Of a stretch of 64,000 bases of DNA, positions 8,926 through 18,337 are shown one piece after another. Source of the stretch: Segatella copri (GTDB lineage: Bacteria; Bacteroidota; Bacteroidia; Bacteroidales; Bacteroidaceae); assembly GCF_949820605.1 (NCBI RefSeq), contig NZ_CATKVU010000006.1, positions 1,162,501-1,226,500 on the forward strand, in the 5' to 3' direction. The first letter of the stretch is position 1; every line of letters begins with the position of its first letter. Made by a program: the position numbers and the translations under genes. The notes below the pieces were generated by a model that searched no databases, was not told the DNA's origin, and saw only the letters and a list, made by a program, of their open reading frames with translations.

Positions 8926-8959
8926 AAAGAAACAAAAATTAGAACAAGAAGAAAATAAT

Positions 8960-9383
8960 ATGATTACAGTTGATAGATTGACCGTAGAATTTGGCGGTAC
9001 CACCCTATTCAAAGACATTTCCTTCCAGATCAACGAGAAGGACCGTATAGCCCTGATGGGAAAGAATGGCGCAGGAAAGAGCACATTGCTTAAGATCATC
9101 GCCGGTGTGAGAAATGCTGCTCTTGAAATCGCCAGACGTACTGCTTCTCGATGAGCTGGCCAACCTCCTCGACCTGAAGACCAAGGATGTACTGAAACAG
9201 GCCTTACTTGATTTCGACGGAACGCTCATCGTGGTTAGTCACGACCGTGATTTCCTCGATGGTCTTGTCAGCAAAGTTTATGAGTTCGGTCATGGTCGCG
9301 TCCGCGAACATCTCTGCGGAATTTACGAATTTCTGGAATCGAAGAAGATGGAAAATCTTCAGGAACTGGAGAAGAAGCAATAA
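8960..9383 (+). pseudogene. ABC-F ATPase remnant, internally deleted and frameshifted
   Basis: Residues from 8960 match the N-terminus of ABC-F proteins (MITVDRLTVEFGG, Walker A GKNGAGKST). At about 9110-9120 the reading jumps frame and continues as the extreme C-terminal half of the second ATPase domain (DVLLLDELANLLD, VVSHDRDFLDGLV, VYEFGHGRVREHL). Compared with the intact ABC-F at 11606-13588, roughly 450 residues are missing. The DEPTNHLD box is degraded to DELANLLD. It is not expected to make a working protein. It lies directly behind leader element copy A. Confidence 0.85.
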
Positions 9384-9432
9384 CCCCGATTCTGTTGTTT
9401 TCTTATCAAAAAATATTTCAAGCATAAAACAA

Positions 9433-9473
9433 AAAGTCCTGATGTTTTAAGCATACGAAACATCAGGACTTTA
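9433..9473. terminator. Terminator between the pseudogene and the M13 peptidase gene
   Basis: AAAGTCCTGATGTTT (9433-9447) pairs with AAACATCAGGACTT, with T- and A-rich flanks on both sides. It serves the leftward peptidase transcript and could also stop the rightward one. Confidence 0.8.
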
Positions 9474-9539
9474 TTTTTTTCTATCTATTCGGAAAACCAT
9501 TCCCGAAAAATTCTATTCGGAAAAATTTCCTTCTGGGAA

Positions 9540-11573
9540 TTACCAAAGCTCCAGGCGCTGGTTCTTAGGAATGAACAGCTTGTCACCCTGCTTTACACCA
9601 AATGCCTCATACCATGCATCGATATGAGGAAGCGCACCATCAACACGCCACTTGCCGAGAGAATGAGGATCATCCTTTACGCGGTTGCGGATTTCCTTAT
9701 CAGTAATGTTCTGTCCCCAAACACCTGCATAGGCGAGGAAGAAACGCTGGTCAGGAGTGAAACCATCCTTGTTCTTCAATGGCTTCTTGGCTGTAGCATT
9801 CTTGAAGGCATTGTATGAAACCATCAAACCACCATGGTCGGCAAGGTTCTCGCCGAGGGTGAAACGGCCGTTGGCATTCAGGTCAGGCAATACCTTGATG
9901 TTGCTGAAGAAATCAGCATACATATCAGCACGCTTGTTGAAACCTTCTGCATCAGCAGCTGTCCACCAGTCCTTCAGATTACCGCTAGCATCATACTGAC
10001 GACCCTGATCATCGAATCCGTGAGTCATCTCATGGCCGATTACTACGCCGATAGCACCATAGTTGAATGCAGCATCAGCCTTAGGATCGAAGAAAGGATA
10101 CTGGAGAATACCGGCTGGGAAGCAGATCTCATTGGTAGTAGGATTATAGTAAGCATTCACGGTCTGAGGAGTCATGAACCACTCATCCTTATCCACTGGC
10201 TTTCCTGCCTTCTCTGCAATCTCCTTATCGTTGGCAAACTTGCGGCAAGCCATTACGTTCTCATAATAGCTCTTAGATGGGTCGATTCTGAGCTTGCTGA
10301 AATCAGTCCACTTGTTAGGATAACCAATCTTTACATAGAACTTGTCGAGCTTGTCGTGAGCAGCTTTCTTTGTAGCATCACTCATCCAGGTCTGAGCATC
10401 GATACGCTGACCGAGGCTGATCTGAAGATTCTTCACGAGTGCCTCCATCATCTTCTTAGAGCTTTCTGGGAAATAGCGCTTGCAGTAGATGCGACCGAGC
10501 GCCTCGCCCAACTGAGCCTCTACCTGAGTAGTAGCGCGCTTCCAAAGAGGATAATCCTCCTTACGGCCACTCATAGTCTTGCCAAAGAATTCGAAACGGG
10601 CTTCGCGAATCTCATCGCTGAGGTAAGAAGCAGAACTACTGATGACGTCCCACTCCATCAAAGCCTTCAATGTGCCTGCACATTCTGCAGCTGCCACCTT
10701 GTCATAACCGGCGAAGAAAGCAGGCTGACCTACGATCATCTCCTTGAGATATTCGCTCTTGATTCCCTCAGCGTTGGCAAGTGCCTCGAGAGGAATGTTA
10801 GGATAATTCTCCTTGAATTCTGCCAAGGTCATCTTGTTGTAGTTGGCCTGAGGATCACGAAGTTCGGTACGGCTCTTTGAGAAAGTAGCGAGCGTTGTTT
10901 CATGAAGGAATACGGCAGCAGCCTTCTTGGCAGCTTCATCAGCAGAGAAACCGTAGAGCTGGAACATCTTGCTGAGGTAAGTCTTATAAGCCTCACGGAT
11001 AGCTACGGTTGCAGCATCGTTATTGAGGTAATAATCCTTGGCACCGAGAGTAAGACCGCCCTGCATCAGGTTGTAGATGTTCATGGTTACGTTCTTCTCA
11101 TCGGCAGCGAAACCTGCACCATAACCCAAACCGAGACCCATCCATGCATATTTAACCTGAAGCTTCTGAAGCTCGTCCTTGGTCTTGGCAGCTTCTATCT
11201 CATCCATCAGAGGCTTTACTGGAGCGATTCCAGCCTTATTGCGACTGTCAACATCCATAGAGAGTTTATAGAAATCAGACAATTTCTGCTCGATGGTTCC
11301 TGCCTTGTAAGTCTTCTTCTGGAGTTCAGAAAGAATGGTGTTGATGCGCTTGTTGTTGTTCTCAGCCAGCTGGTCAAAACTGCCATAACGGCTGTAAGCG
11401 GCAGGAAGAGGATTGTTCTTCTGCCATCCGCCTGTAGCAAACTGATAGAAACTGTCTGCTGGCTTCACTGTCTTGTCGAGATTACTCATGACAAGACCCG
11501 ATTTATTCTGAGCATCAGCGCCTAATGGCAGAGCTGCAATCAGCATCATCGGTAAGATCATTTTCATTTTCAT
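9540..11573 (-). CDS. pepO: M13 (neprilysin/PepO) family metalloendopeptidase
   Basis: 677 aa with an N-terminal signal peptide (cleavage likely after GADAQ), so exported. The M13 zinc site is complete: VIGHEMTHGFD (HExxH, about residues 510-520), the downstream glutamate motif GENLADHGG (about 571-579), and the substrate-binding NAYYNP (about 473-478). The full family length is present: M13_N then the catalytic domain. It cleaves peptides in the periplasm or at the surface; gingival Bacteroidota homologues process peptides and host mediators, but the target here is unknown. It lies 32 bp downstream of the ABC-F gene on the same strand. The gene symbol is by family resemblance. Confidence 0.9.
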   Translation of the reverse strand: MKMKMILPMMLIAALPLGADAQNKSGLVMSNLDKTVKPADSFYQFATGGWQKNNPLPAAYSRYGSFDQLAENNNKRINTILSELQKKTYKAGTIEQKLSDFYKLSMDVDSRNKAGIAPVKPLMDEIEAAKTKDELQKLQVKYAWMGLGLGYGAGFAADEKNVTMNIYNLMQGGLTLGAKDYYLNNDAATVAIREAYKTYLSKMFQLYGFSADEAAKKAAAVFLHETTLATFSKSRTELRDPQANYNKMTLAEFKENYPNIPLEALANAEGIKSEYLKEMIVGQPAFFAGYDKVAAAECAGTLKALMEWDVISSSASYLSDEIREARFEFFGKTMSGRKEDYPLWKRATTQVEAQLGEALGRIYCKRYFPESSKKMMEALVKNLQISLGQRIDAQTWMSDATKKAAHDKLDKFYVKIGYPNKWTDFSKLRIDPSKSYYENVMACRKFANDKEIAEKAGKPVDKDEWFMTPQTVNAYYNPTTNEICFPAGILQYPFFDPKADAAFNYGAIGVVIGHEMTHGFDDQGRQYDASGNLKDWWTAADAEGFNKRADMYADFFSNIKVLPDLNANGRFTLGENLADHGGLMVSYNAFKNATAKKPLKNKDGFTPDQRFFLAYAGVWGQNITDKEIRNRVKDDPHSLGKWRVDGALPHIDAWYEAFGVKQGDKLFIPKNQRLELW

Positions 11574-11605
11574 TTTCTTCTCTTTATTATATGTTAATAT
11601 TACTA

Positions 11606-13588
11606 TTATTTCGAAACTTCTTCCAGTTCTTCCGCAAGGAGCATCCAGCGCTCGTTCTCCTCATCGAGACCCTTCATGAGTTCGGTGTATTCAGTAACGA
11701 GTTCCATGTTGGTTGCATTTTCCGGTTTCATCAGAAGTTCATCAATCTCCTTCTTTCTAGCTTCCAGTTTCTCAATCTTCGCCTCACATTCCTTCACGGC
11801 TTTCTCAGCCTTGCGGATCTTCTTCTGCTGTTCCTTATGTTCAGCGTAGCTCTGCTTGCCGGATGTGGCAGAGGCAAGACTGTCGGCTGTAGAACCTGAT
11901 GCGACAGAAGAGCCGGAAGTATTGGCAGAAGGCGAACCGGCAGAAGCCATGCTCTGGTTGGCAAGAGCCTGATTGATGTTCTCGGCATTATGGGCACGGA
12001 GATAATCGTAAATGCCACCGAGATGCTCACGAACCTTGCCGCCGCCAAACTCATAGACCTTATCAACCAGACCATCGAGGAATTCACGGTCGTGGCTCAC
12101 GATGATGGCTGTTCCATCGAAAGCCTTGATGGCTTCTTTCAGCACATCCTTCGACTGCATGTCGAGGTGATTGGTAGGCTCATCGAGAATGAGGAGATTC
12201 ACCGGTTCGAGCAGGAGCTTGATCATAGCCAGTCGGCTGCGTTCGCCTCCACTCAGAACCTTGACAAACTTCTCTGAAGTCTCGCCGCCAAACATGAAGG
12301 CGCCCAGGAGATCGTTCACCTTCAGACGCATTTCGCCTGTTGCCACATTGTCAATAGTCTGGAAGATGGTAAGATTCTCATCCAAGAGCTGCGCCTGATT
12401 CTGGGCGAAATAACCAATCTGCACATTATGACCAATCTTGAGCGTTCCGGTGAAAGGAATCTCACCCATGATACATTTTACCAGGGTAGACTTACCCTCG
12501 CCGTTCTTACCCACGAAGGCCACCTTCTCGCCACGCTTGATGGTAAAAGTAACATGGTCGAAGACGGTGTGTGCGCCGTAATCCTTGCGCACCTCATCGC
12601 AGATGATAGGATAATCGCCACTTCTGAGACAAGGAGGGAATTTGAGGTGCATCTGCTTGTTGTCAACCTCATCTACCTCGATAGGCACGATTTTCTCGAG
12701 CTGCTTGATTCTGCTCTGCACCTGAACCGCCTTGGTAGGCTTGTAGCGGAACCGCTCGATGAAATCCTTGATGTCGGCAATCTCCTTCTGCTGGTTTTCG
12801 TAAGCACGGAGCTGCTGCTCGCGGCGTTCGGCACGCAATACAACATACTCATCGTATTTCACCTTATAGTCTTCTACCCTTCCGCAAGTAATTTCGAGGG
12901 TACGGTTAGTTACATTGTTGATAAAAGCACGGTCGTGGCTCACCAGAACCACAGCCTTTGCACTCTGCGCCAGGAACTGCTCCAACCACTGGATACTTTC
13001 AATATCAAGGTGGTTCGTAGGCTCATCGAGGAGCAGGACATCAGGCTTCTGCAACAGAATCTTGGCAAGTTCGATACGCATTCGCCAACCACCGGAAAAC
13101 TCCTTGGTTGGGCGCTCGAAATCATCGCGCGTAAAGCCAAGACCGCTCAAGGTACGCTCTATCTCTGCTTCATAGTTTTCGCCACCCATCATCATGTAGC
13201 GTTCATGTTCCTGGGTAAACTTCTCTACAAGCTGAGCATAGCTTTCGCTCTCATAGTCGGTGCGGTCGGCCATTTCCTGCTGCATCTTGTCCAGACGCGC
13301 CTTCATCTCGGTATTATGGGCGAAAGCCTTGCGGGTTTCCTCTTTCACGGTCGTATCGTCCTGCAGTTTCATCACCTGTGGCAGATAGCCGATAGTGGTT
13401 TCGTTAGGAATAGCCACAACGCCAGCAGTAGGTTTCTGTAAACCGCAGAGAATCTTGAGCATCGTAGATTTTCCGGCACCATTCTTACCCACCAGGGCAA
13501 TGCGGTCGCGGTCATTGATGACGAAACTTACATCATGAAAGAGAGGCTTGACGCCAAACTCTACTTTCAGTCCTTCTACTGAAATCAT
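11606..13588 (-). CDS. ABC-F family ATPase (Uup/YdiF-like)
   Basis: 660 aa with two ATP-binding domains and no membrane segments. Domain 1 has GKNGAGKST (about 35-43) and LLLDEPTNHLD; domain 2 has GKNGEGKST and LLILDEPTNHLD. A linker helix pair lies between them, and a C-terminal extension after about residue 530 has Ser/Ala-rich sequence followed by a Lys/Glu-rich coiled coil (KEIDELLMK, EELEEVSK). ABC-F proteins act on ribosomes as translation factors or, in some lineages, protect from antibiotics; the subtype cannot be fixed by eye. It sits between queA and the M13 gene on the minus strand. The remnant at 8960-9383 is a decayed relative. Confidence 0.92.
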   Translation of the reverse strand: MISVEGLKVEFGVKPLFHDVSFVINDRDRIALVGKNGAGKSTMLKILCGLQKPTAGVVAIPNETTIGYLPQVMKLQDDTTVKEETRKAFAHNTEMKARLDKMQQEMADRTDYESESYAQLVEKFTQEHERYMMMGGENYEAEIERTLSGLGFTRDDFERPTKEFSGGWRMRIELAKILLQKPDVLLLDEPTNHLDIESIQWLEQFLAQSAKAVVLVSHDRAFINNVTNRTLEITCGRVEDYKVKYDEYVVLRAERREQQLRAYENQQKEIADIKDFIERFRYKPTKAVQVQSRIKQLEKIVPIEVDEVDNKQMHLKFPPCLRSGDYPIICDEVRKDYGAHTVFDHVTFTIKRGEKVAFVGKNGEGKSTLVKCIMGEIPFTGTLKIGHNVQIGYFAQNQAQLLDENLTIFQTIDNVATGEMRLKVNDLLGAFMFGGETSEKFVKVLSGGERSRLAMIKLLLEPVNLLILDEPTNHLDMQSKDVLKEAIKAFDGTAIIVSHDREFLDGLVDKVYEFGGGKVREHLGGIYDYLRAHNAENINQALANQSMASAGSPSANTSGSSVASGSTADSLASATSGKQSYAEHKEQQKKIRKAEKAVKECEAKIEKLEARKKEIDELLMKPENATNMELVTEYTELMKGLDEENERWMLLAEELEEVSK

Positions 13589-13641
13589 CTATTTTTAATT
13601 TATAATTTACAATTAATAATTTATAGTTTTCCTAACTCCTT

Positions 13642-14916
13642 TTACGGAATGAGCAGGGATGAATCTCCATAGCTCAGGAAACGGAAATCATGCGAAAGAG
13701 CATAATCGTAAACCTTCTTCCAGTCGCCCTTGAGGAAAGCACTCACCAGGAGCAGGAGCGTACTCTGAGGCTGATGGAAATTGGTGACCAGCATCTTCAC
13801 AATCTTATACTGATAGCCAGGAGCAATGATAATCTGCGTGCTGGAATGGAGAGCCTCCAAGCCGTTGCGGTCCAGATAATCGATGATTGTCTGGATAGCC
13901 TGCATCGGAGTGATTCCATCTACCAGATTGCCATCTTCAGAAAGCTCGTAAGGATCCCACTGTTTTACGTGCAGATCTTCTTCATTTGCCTCAGGATGCT
14001 TCAGCAGATGAACGCCCATGTAATAGAGGCTCTCGATGGTACGGACGCTGGTGGTTCCTACGGCAATGACCCGGCACTCGTGCTTGATGAGTTTTTCAAG
14101 ACTGCGGCGATGAACAACAATGTATTCCGTATGCATCTGATGACCTTCGATTTCAAGACTCTTCACCGGTTTGAATGTGCCGGCTCCTACATGCAGGGTT
14201 ACTTCTTCGCGGTCGATTCCATGCGCATCAAGATCCTTGAGAACCGCATCGGTAAAGTGAAGTCCGGCAGTTGGAGCAGCCACACTTCCCTTGATTTTAG
14301 AATAAACCGTCTGATAGGTGGTCTTGTCACTCTCCTCTGTCTTGCGGTTGAGATATGGTGGAATAGGCAACTCGCCTACTGCTTCGAGAATCTCAGCGAA
14401 AGACACCTTGTCGTTGTCCCAATCGAAATCAACCCAGTAGTTGGTTCCTCCGCCTTTGGCAACCATTTTCTGCGCTTCAGAACCGAGAGCATCTCCGCGT
14501 CGCATGGTAGCGCTGAGCGTAAGCTTATTGCCCTTGATTTCGAAATCACGCTTCAGGCTTCCCTCTTTCCATTTCTTCAGATTACCGATCATGCAGAGCC
14601 ATGAACAATGTCCGGTGGTCTGGAACATGAGTTCATAATCAGTAGGTTCTGCAGGCTCCATCAAGAAAACCTCAATAAGCGCACCTGTTTCCTTGCGGAA
14701 GTGCAGACGCGCTTGTATCACCTTGGTATTGTTGAATATCATCAAGGCTCCTTGAGGGAGATATGTGGGAAGATGATAGAAAACATCATCGCTTACCTCG
14801 CCGTGCTTATAAACCAGCAGTTTGCTGTGGTCGCGCTGGGCAATAGGGAATTTTGCGATGCGCTCATCCGGTAAATCATAATTATAATCACTAATCTTAA
14901 TGTGTTTTGTATCCAT
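13642..14916 (-). CDS. queA: S-adenosylmethionine:tRNA ribosyltransferase-isomerase
   Basis: 424 aa. QueA moves the ribosyl part of SAM onto preQ1 in tRNA to make epoxyqueuosine. Family hallmarks seen: DLPDERIAKFP at the start, MIFNNTKVIQARL, the central SVAAPTAGLHFT, HVGAGTFKPV and NFHQPQSTLLLLVSAF near the end. It is longer than the ~350 aa of many proteobacterial QueA proteins, with an insertion after about residue 130. It precedes the ABC-F gene on the minus strand. queC of the same queuosine pathway is at 51238-51891. A GTTCAAAGTAA-type repeat lies just before the start. Confidence 0.95.
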   Translation of the reverse strand: MDTKHIKISDYNYDLPDERIAKFPIAQRDHSKLLVYKHGEVSDDVFYHLPTYLPQGALMIFNNTKVIQARLHFRKETGALIEVFLMEPAEPTDYELMFQTTGHCSWLCMIGNLKKWKEGSLKRDFEIKGNKLTLSATMRRGDALGSEAQKMVAKGGGTNYWVDFDWDNDKVSFAEILEAVGELPIPPYLNRKTEESDKTTYQTVYSKIKGSVAAPTAGLHFTDAVLKDLDAHGIDREEVTLHVGAGTFKPVKSLEIEGHQMHTEYIVVHRRSLEKLIKHECRVIAVGTTSVRTIESLYYMGVHLLKHPEANEEDLHVKQWDPYELSEDGNLVDGITPMQAIQTIIDYLDRNGLEALHSSTQIIIAPGYQYKIVKMLVTNFHQPQSTLLLLVSAFLKGDWKKVYDYALSHDFRFLSYGDSSLLIP

Positions 14917-14926
14917 TATTTATTTT

Positions 14927-14955
14927 TACTTTGAACTTTCTATTTTGAACTTTTA
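14927..14955 (-). repeat. AAGTTCAAAGTAA-type element before queA
   Basis: On the minus strand, two AAGTTCAAA-type units end about 10 bases before the queA ATG. It is a member of a dispersed family; see the elements near 22502, 23441, 28374, 51893 and 58703. Confidence 0.7.
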
Positions 14956-14963
14956 TGCTTGTA

Positions 14964-15668
14964 CTAAAGATTTGCCATTTGGCAGGTGGCATAAAGCACA
15001 ACCATGATAAGGGTAAATATCACTACGGTCATGATTTTATCTACATCATCATAGTCATAACCCGTACTCGTATACTGGTTGGAAATATACTTAATCTTTG
15101 GGGAGATGCGGTAATACATCCTGATGTAGATAAGATAAACGACAACTCCCACCACAGCTCCGATAGCCAGACCGCAAAGAATGTCGACCGGATAATGGAC
15201 ACCCAGATAAAGACGGGTCCAACAGTTTACGAGCGACCATAATAACAGGGTCCACGTAACCAGTCTGCTACGGATAAGCAACGAGAAGAAGATGGCTATA
15301 GAAAGCGTATTAGCCGCATGAGCCGAACAGAAGCTGAAACTCATGAGGCGCATATTGTCAACCACCTGGACCGTATACTTGAACATCGGGTCGTTGGAAG
15401 GTCTGCATCTTTCAGCCAGCGGTTTGATGATTCCATCCACCAGTCCATCAGCCAGAAAGATACAGAGCACTGCTCCTCCAACCACGAGCGCAATCTGCCC
15501 CATCATCTCGTTGTTTCTTATCACAACAACGAAGAGGACGATATAAAGCGGAATCCATGTCCAGCCCGACGTAAGCGCCATCGCCATCTGATCGAGCCAG
15601 ACATTCTCGCTGCCGTTAAACACATGCAACAGCTGCATGTCAAAATCTTGTATCCTACTAAAATCCAT
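14964..15668 (-). CDS. PAP2-family membrane phosphatase
   Basis: 234 aa with about five to six membrane segments. The three PAP2 signature parts are present: KPLAERCRP (about 81-89), SFCSAHAAN (about 111-119, SxxxH catalytic His) and RLYLGVHYPVD (about 152-162). It removes phosphate from lipid or isoprenoid phosphates such as undecaprenyl diphosphate, phosphatidylglycerol phosphate or lipid A; which one is not readable. It is upstream of queA on the same strand, 47 bp away, and downstream of the Bat operon by 30 bp, so it could be cotranscribed with either. Confidence 0.88.
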   Translation of the reverse strand: MDFSRIQDFDMQLLHVFNGSENVWLDQMAMALTSGWTWIPLYIVLFVVVIRNNEMMGQIALVVGGAVLCIFLADGLVDGIIKPLAERCRPSNDPMFKYTVQVVDNMRLMSFSFCSAHAANTLSIAIFFSLLIRSRLVTWTLLLWSLVNCWTRLYLGVHYPVDILCGLAIGAVVGVVVYLIYIRMYYRISPKIKYISNQYTSTGYDYDDVDKIMTVVIFTLIMVVLYATCQMANL

Positions 15669-15698
15669 TCTCTTTATTTTAATCAGATTTTATCTTAA

Positions 15699-18299
15699 TC
15701 AGATTTCCTCAATTGCCTTGGTTTCAATCCAGCCTTCTCTGCCGTCTCCAACCTTGATTCCACACCAGCCTTTCATCGCCTTATCGGTAATATCAACCCG
15801 GGTTCCTTCATGCAGCAGGAAGAGGTCAGCACTCGTCTTGGCTGGAGTCTTCTTCACATTGACAGAAGGAGCGATGATGATGGCTCCCGTACGGTTAATG
15901 AGCATCTGCCGCTGCTGGTAAGCAAAGAGATTGCTCAGCAGGAAGACTGCCACGAAGAAGATTCCACCGAAGAAACCAATCTTGCGCAACACGATATGCG
16001 GTCCGAAGAGATAAACCAATACCAGAACCAGTGCCATGATGATGGCTATGATGCCTGTCTTAGCCCAACAGTCAACACTCGTAAAGTTGACCAGCGCCTT
16101 CCACCAGGTTACGAAGAACATCTCGCTTTCCGGAGTAATCTTATCGATGGTCTTGCTACGTGCAAACTGCAGGTTGAAGCTGATGTCTTCATCGCCTGGC
16201 GAGAGCAGATGGGCACGCTCATAATTGAGCACAGCCTTGGTAATATTGTCTGTACGGTAATAAGCATTGCCCAAGTTATAGTAAACTTCGGCAGAAACAC
16301 CATAGTTGTTCAATATTTCCTCATAGTCGCGTATGGCTTGCTGATAGTTACCTTTCTGATATTCCGTATCAGCATTGTTCTTGGTTACAGCGCCTGCAGA
16401 AACAGAGCAGCCCAACATCACCATGATCATCATGACGAACGAATATCCGGTTACACTCTTCTTGCGCTGCTTACGCGTTGCATTGATAGCATTTTCTATA
16501 TCCATAATAGCAGTCATAGCTGAGTCGAATGTACGGTTCATATTGCCGGCAGGGTCGCCAGGCGCATAGCGTTCAAACTCACATTCATCGAGCGCAGTTG
16601 TAAACTTCTCGATAGTTTTCTCCTCTACACAATGTTTTTCGAGCATAGCCTGAATGTTTTCACGTGAGAGCTTTTCGGCAGGCATGTTGAGCTTGTAGCT
16701 TACATAGCCCCACAAAGCACGGAGCACTTCATCGTAGAACTCTTCCTGCTTGCCACCGAGCATCAGCAGATGAGCCTTCTTCAGGCGCTTGGTTGCTATC
16801 TTGTTTGCCTTGTTGGAACGGACCTTTACAAGGTCGGCATTCTCGAGGGCACGGCGGCGGAAAACAATGAGCAGGGCAAAGAAGGCTGCCAATGGAACCA
16901 GCAGACTGGTCCAGTAGCCGAAGCTTCCGTAGAACATATCGTCAATATCATGGAGCTTAGACTTGCCCAGTTTCAACGCATGAATGTCCTTATCCTCGTT
17001 GCTGAAATCTGAGGTTTCATTGTCTGATGTTCCATCGCCCTTCCCTACGTTCAACGTAAACGGCTGGGTCTTAATTGTTTTGTACTTGTTAGCCGAAGTA
17101 TCATAATAGGTGAATTCTACCGCAGGAATGGTATAATTTCCCTGATTACGAGGCACAGCCAGAAAGTCATAAATCATATTGCCTTCTACTCCATTGGCTG
17201 TGAGACGGGTCTTGTCTGTCACCTTCGCATCGTACTTGTCAAAATCCTTAGGGAAGGTAATGACAGGCTGCTTGAGCAGCTTCAGGTTTCCGATTCCTCC
17301 TACCACGACACGGATGGTGATAGGTTCGCCAGCCTTCACTTCCTTCTTGTCGATGGAAGCAGTAATGTTGAATTTACCTACACCGCCCGAGAAGTTGGCA
17401 GGGCGCTGAGGCAATGGATCAACCTGAATTTTCACACTAGGAGCAATAATATCTTTCTTTACTTCAACATAGCCGGAGCCACCATTGAAGAAAGCTTCCA
17501 TCGGGTCAACGTTTCTGTTCTGCTGAACTACGATTCCCTTGAAGGTAATGGCTGGAATGGTGAGGCTTCCCGTCATCTGCGGATACATGACATACTGGCT
17601 CCATGTAACGCATCGGTAAGGTCGGCCGTTTACGATTTCAGTATGGAAAGTCTTCTGCTGAGGCAGCGGAACTTCCTGGTTGTGGAATCCCATCAGGTCA
17701 GGCATCTTGCCTTCCAGCTGGGTAAGGTCTACCAGCGTATAAACCTTATAAGTAAGGAGCACCGGTTCCTGTTCGTGAACACGTCGCTTGTTGGCTGTAA
17801 CCTTTATGAAGAGGTCGCTGCCTGATATTCTTGATCCGGCAGTTCGCATACGTGGTTCAGCATAATCATCCTGTCCGTGCATGGAAGGTGCACCGTTGTT
17901 GCGTGCAGCATGGCCAGAAACCGTAATCTTAACCGGATGGGAAGAGAGTTTCTTACCATTTACGATGGCATGAGAGGCACCAATGCCAAAGGTTCCGTTC
18001 TTAGCTGCGTAGAGCGTATAGGTAATGGTTACCGACGATGAAGAGGAAGTATGGCCATTGATCATCTGATAACTGGACTGCGATGAGGTGTAAGGACCTG
18101 CGATTACCTCAAGTCCTTCTCCTACTGCGCCCAGGCGGAATTCCTCAACATCACGTGTATTGATGGTATAGGCCACACGGAAGTTTTCTCCCGCCGCCAC
18201 GTGTGTTGGTGCCGACACACTGATATGCTGGGCTTTCAGCTGCAAACTGAAGCCCAGAAGCATTGCCCATATAATAATAAACCAACCTATATGTTTCAT
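15699..18299 (-). CDS. BatD-BatE fusion: BatD domains, TM, TPR and SH3-like tail
   Basis: 866 aa, last gene of the Bat operon. A signal peptide (to about LKAQ) is followed by BatD-type beta domains (SVSAPTHVAAGENFRV and later repeats), a membrane segment near 480 (WTSLLVPLAAFFALLIVF) and a cytoplasmic helical stretch. Then come a second hydrophobic start (about 635-655), TPR repeats (DTEYQKGNYQQAIRDYEEI; AEVYYNLGNAYYRTDNI), two more TM segments and a C-terminal SH3-like domain (SVNVKKTPAKTSADLFLL, GREGWIETKAI). In other Bacteroidota the BatD and BatE parts are often separate proteins. Bat proteins form envelope complexes first linked to aerotolerance in Bacteroides; the molecular job is unresolved. 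Confidence 0.85.
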   Translation of the reverse strand: MKHIGWFIIIWAMLLGFSLQLKAQHISVSAPTHVAAGENFRVAYTINTRDVEEFRLGAVGEGLEVIAGPYTSSQSSYQMINGHTSSSSSVTITYTLYAAKNGTFGIGASHAIVNGKKLSSHPVKITVSGHAARNNGAPSMHGQDDYAEPRMRTAGSRISGSDLFIKVTANKRRVHEQEPVLLTYKVYTLVDLTQLEGKMPDLMGFHNQEVPLPQQKTFHTEIVNGRPYRCVTWSQYVMYPQMTGSLTIPAITFKGIVVQQNRNVDPMEAFFNGGSGYVEVKKDIIAPSVKIQVDPLPQRPANFSGGVGKFNITASIDKKEVKAGEPITIRVVVGGIGNLKLLKQPVITFPKDFDKYDAKVTDKTRLTANGVEGNMIYDFLAVPRNQGNYTIPAVEFTYYDTSANKYKTIKTQPFTLNVGKGDGTSDNETSDFSNEDKDIHALKLGKSKLHDIDDMFYGSFGYWTSLLVPLAAFFALLIVFRRRALENADLVKVRSNKANKIATKRLKKAHLLMLGGKQEEFYDEVLRALWGYVSYKLNMPAEKLSRENIQAMLEKHCVEEKTIEKFTTALDECEFERYAPGDPAGNMNRTFDSAMTAIMDIENAINATRKQRKKSVTGYSFVMMIMVMLGCSVSAGAVTKNNADTEYQKGNYQQAIRDYEEILNNYGVSAEVYYNLGNAYYRTDNITKAVLNYERAHLLSPGDEDISFNLQFARSKTIDKITPESEMFFVTWWKALVNFTSVDCWAKTGIIAIIMALVLVLVYLFGPHIVLRKIGFFGGIFFVAVFLLSNLFAYQQRQMLINRTGAIIIAPSVNVKKTPAKTSADLFLLHEGTRVDITDKAMKGWCGIKVGDGREGWIETKAIEEI

Positions 18300-18337
18300 G
18301 TTCTTAATATATTATGCTCGTTGTATTATTTTACTTT

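Noticed and set aside
8755..8958. Plus-strand frame across leader element copy A
   Set aside because: The equivalent frame is not kept in copy B (a one-base difference at CACCGC/CACCGGC shifts it), so it is not coding.
9834..10880. Plus-strand frame of 348 codons
   Set aside because: Antisense to the M13 peptidase gene, with no start signal or domain.
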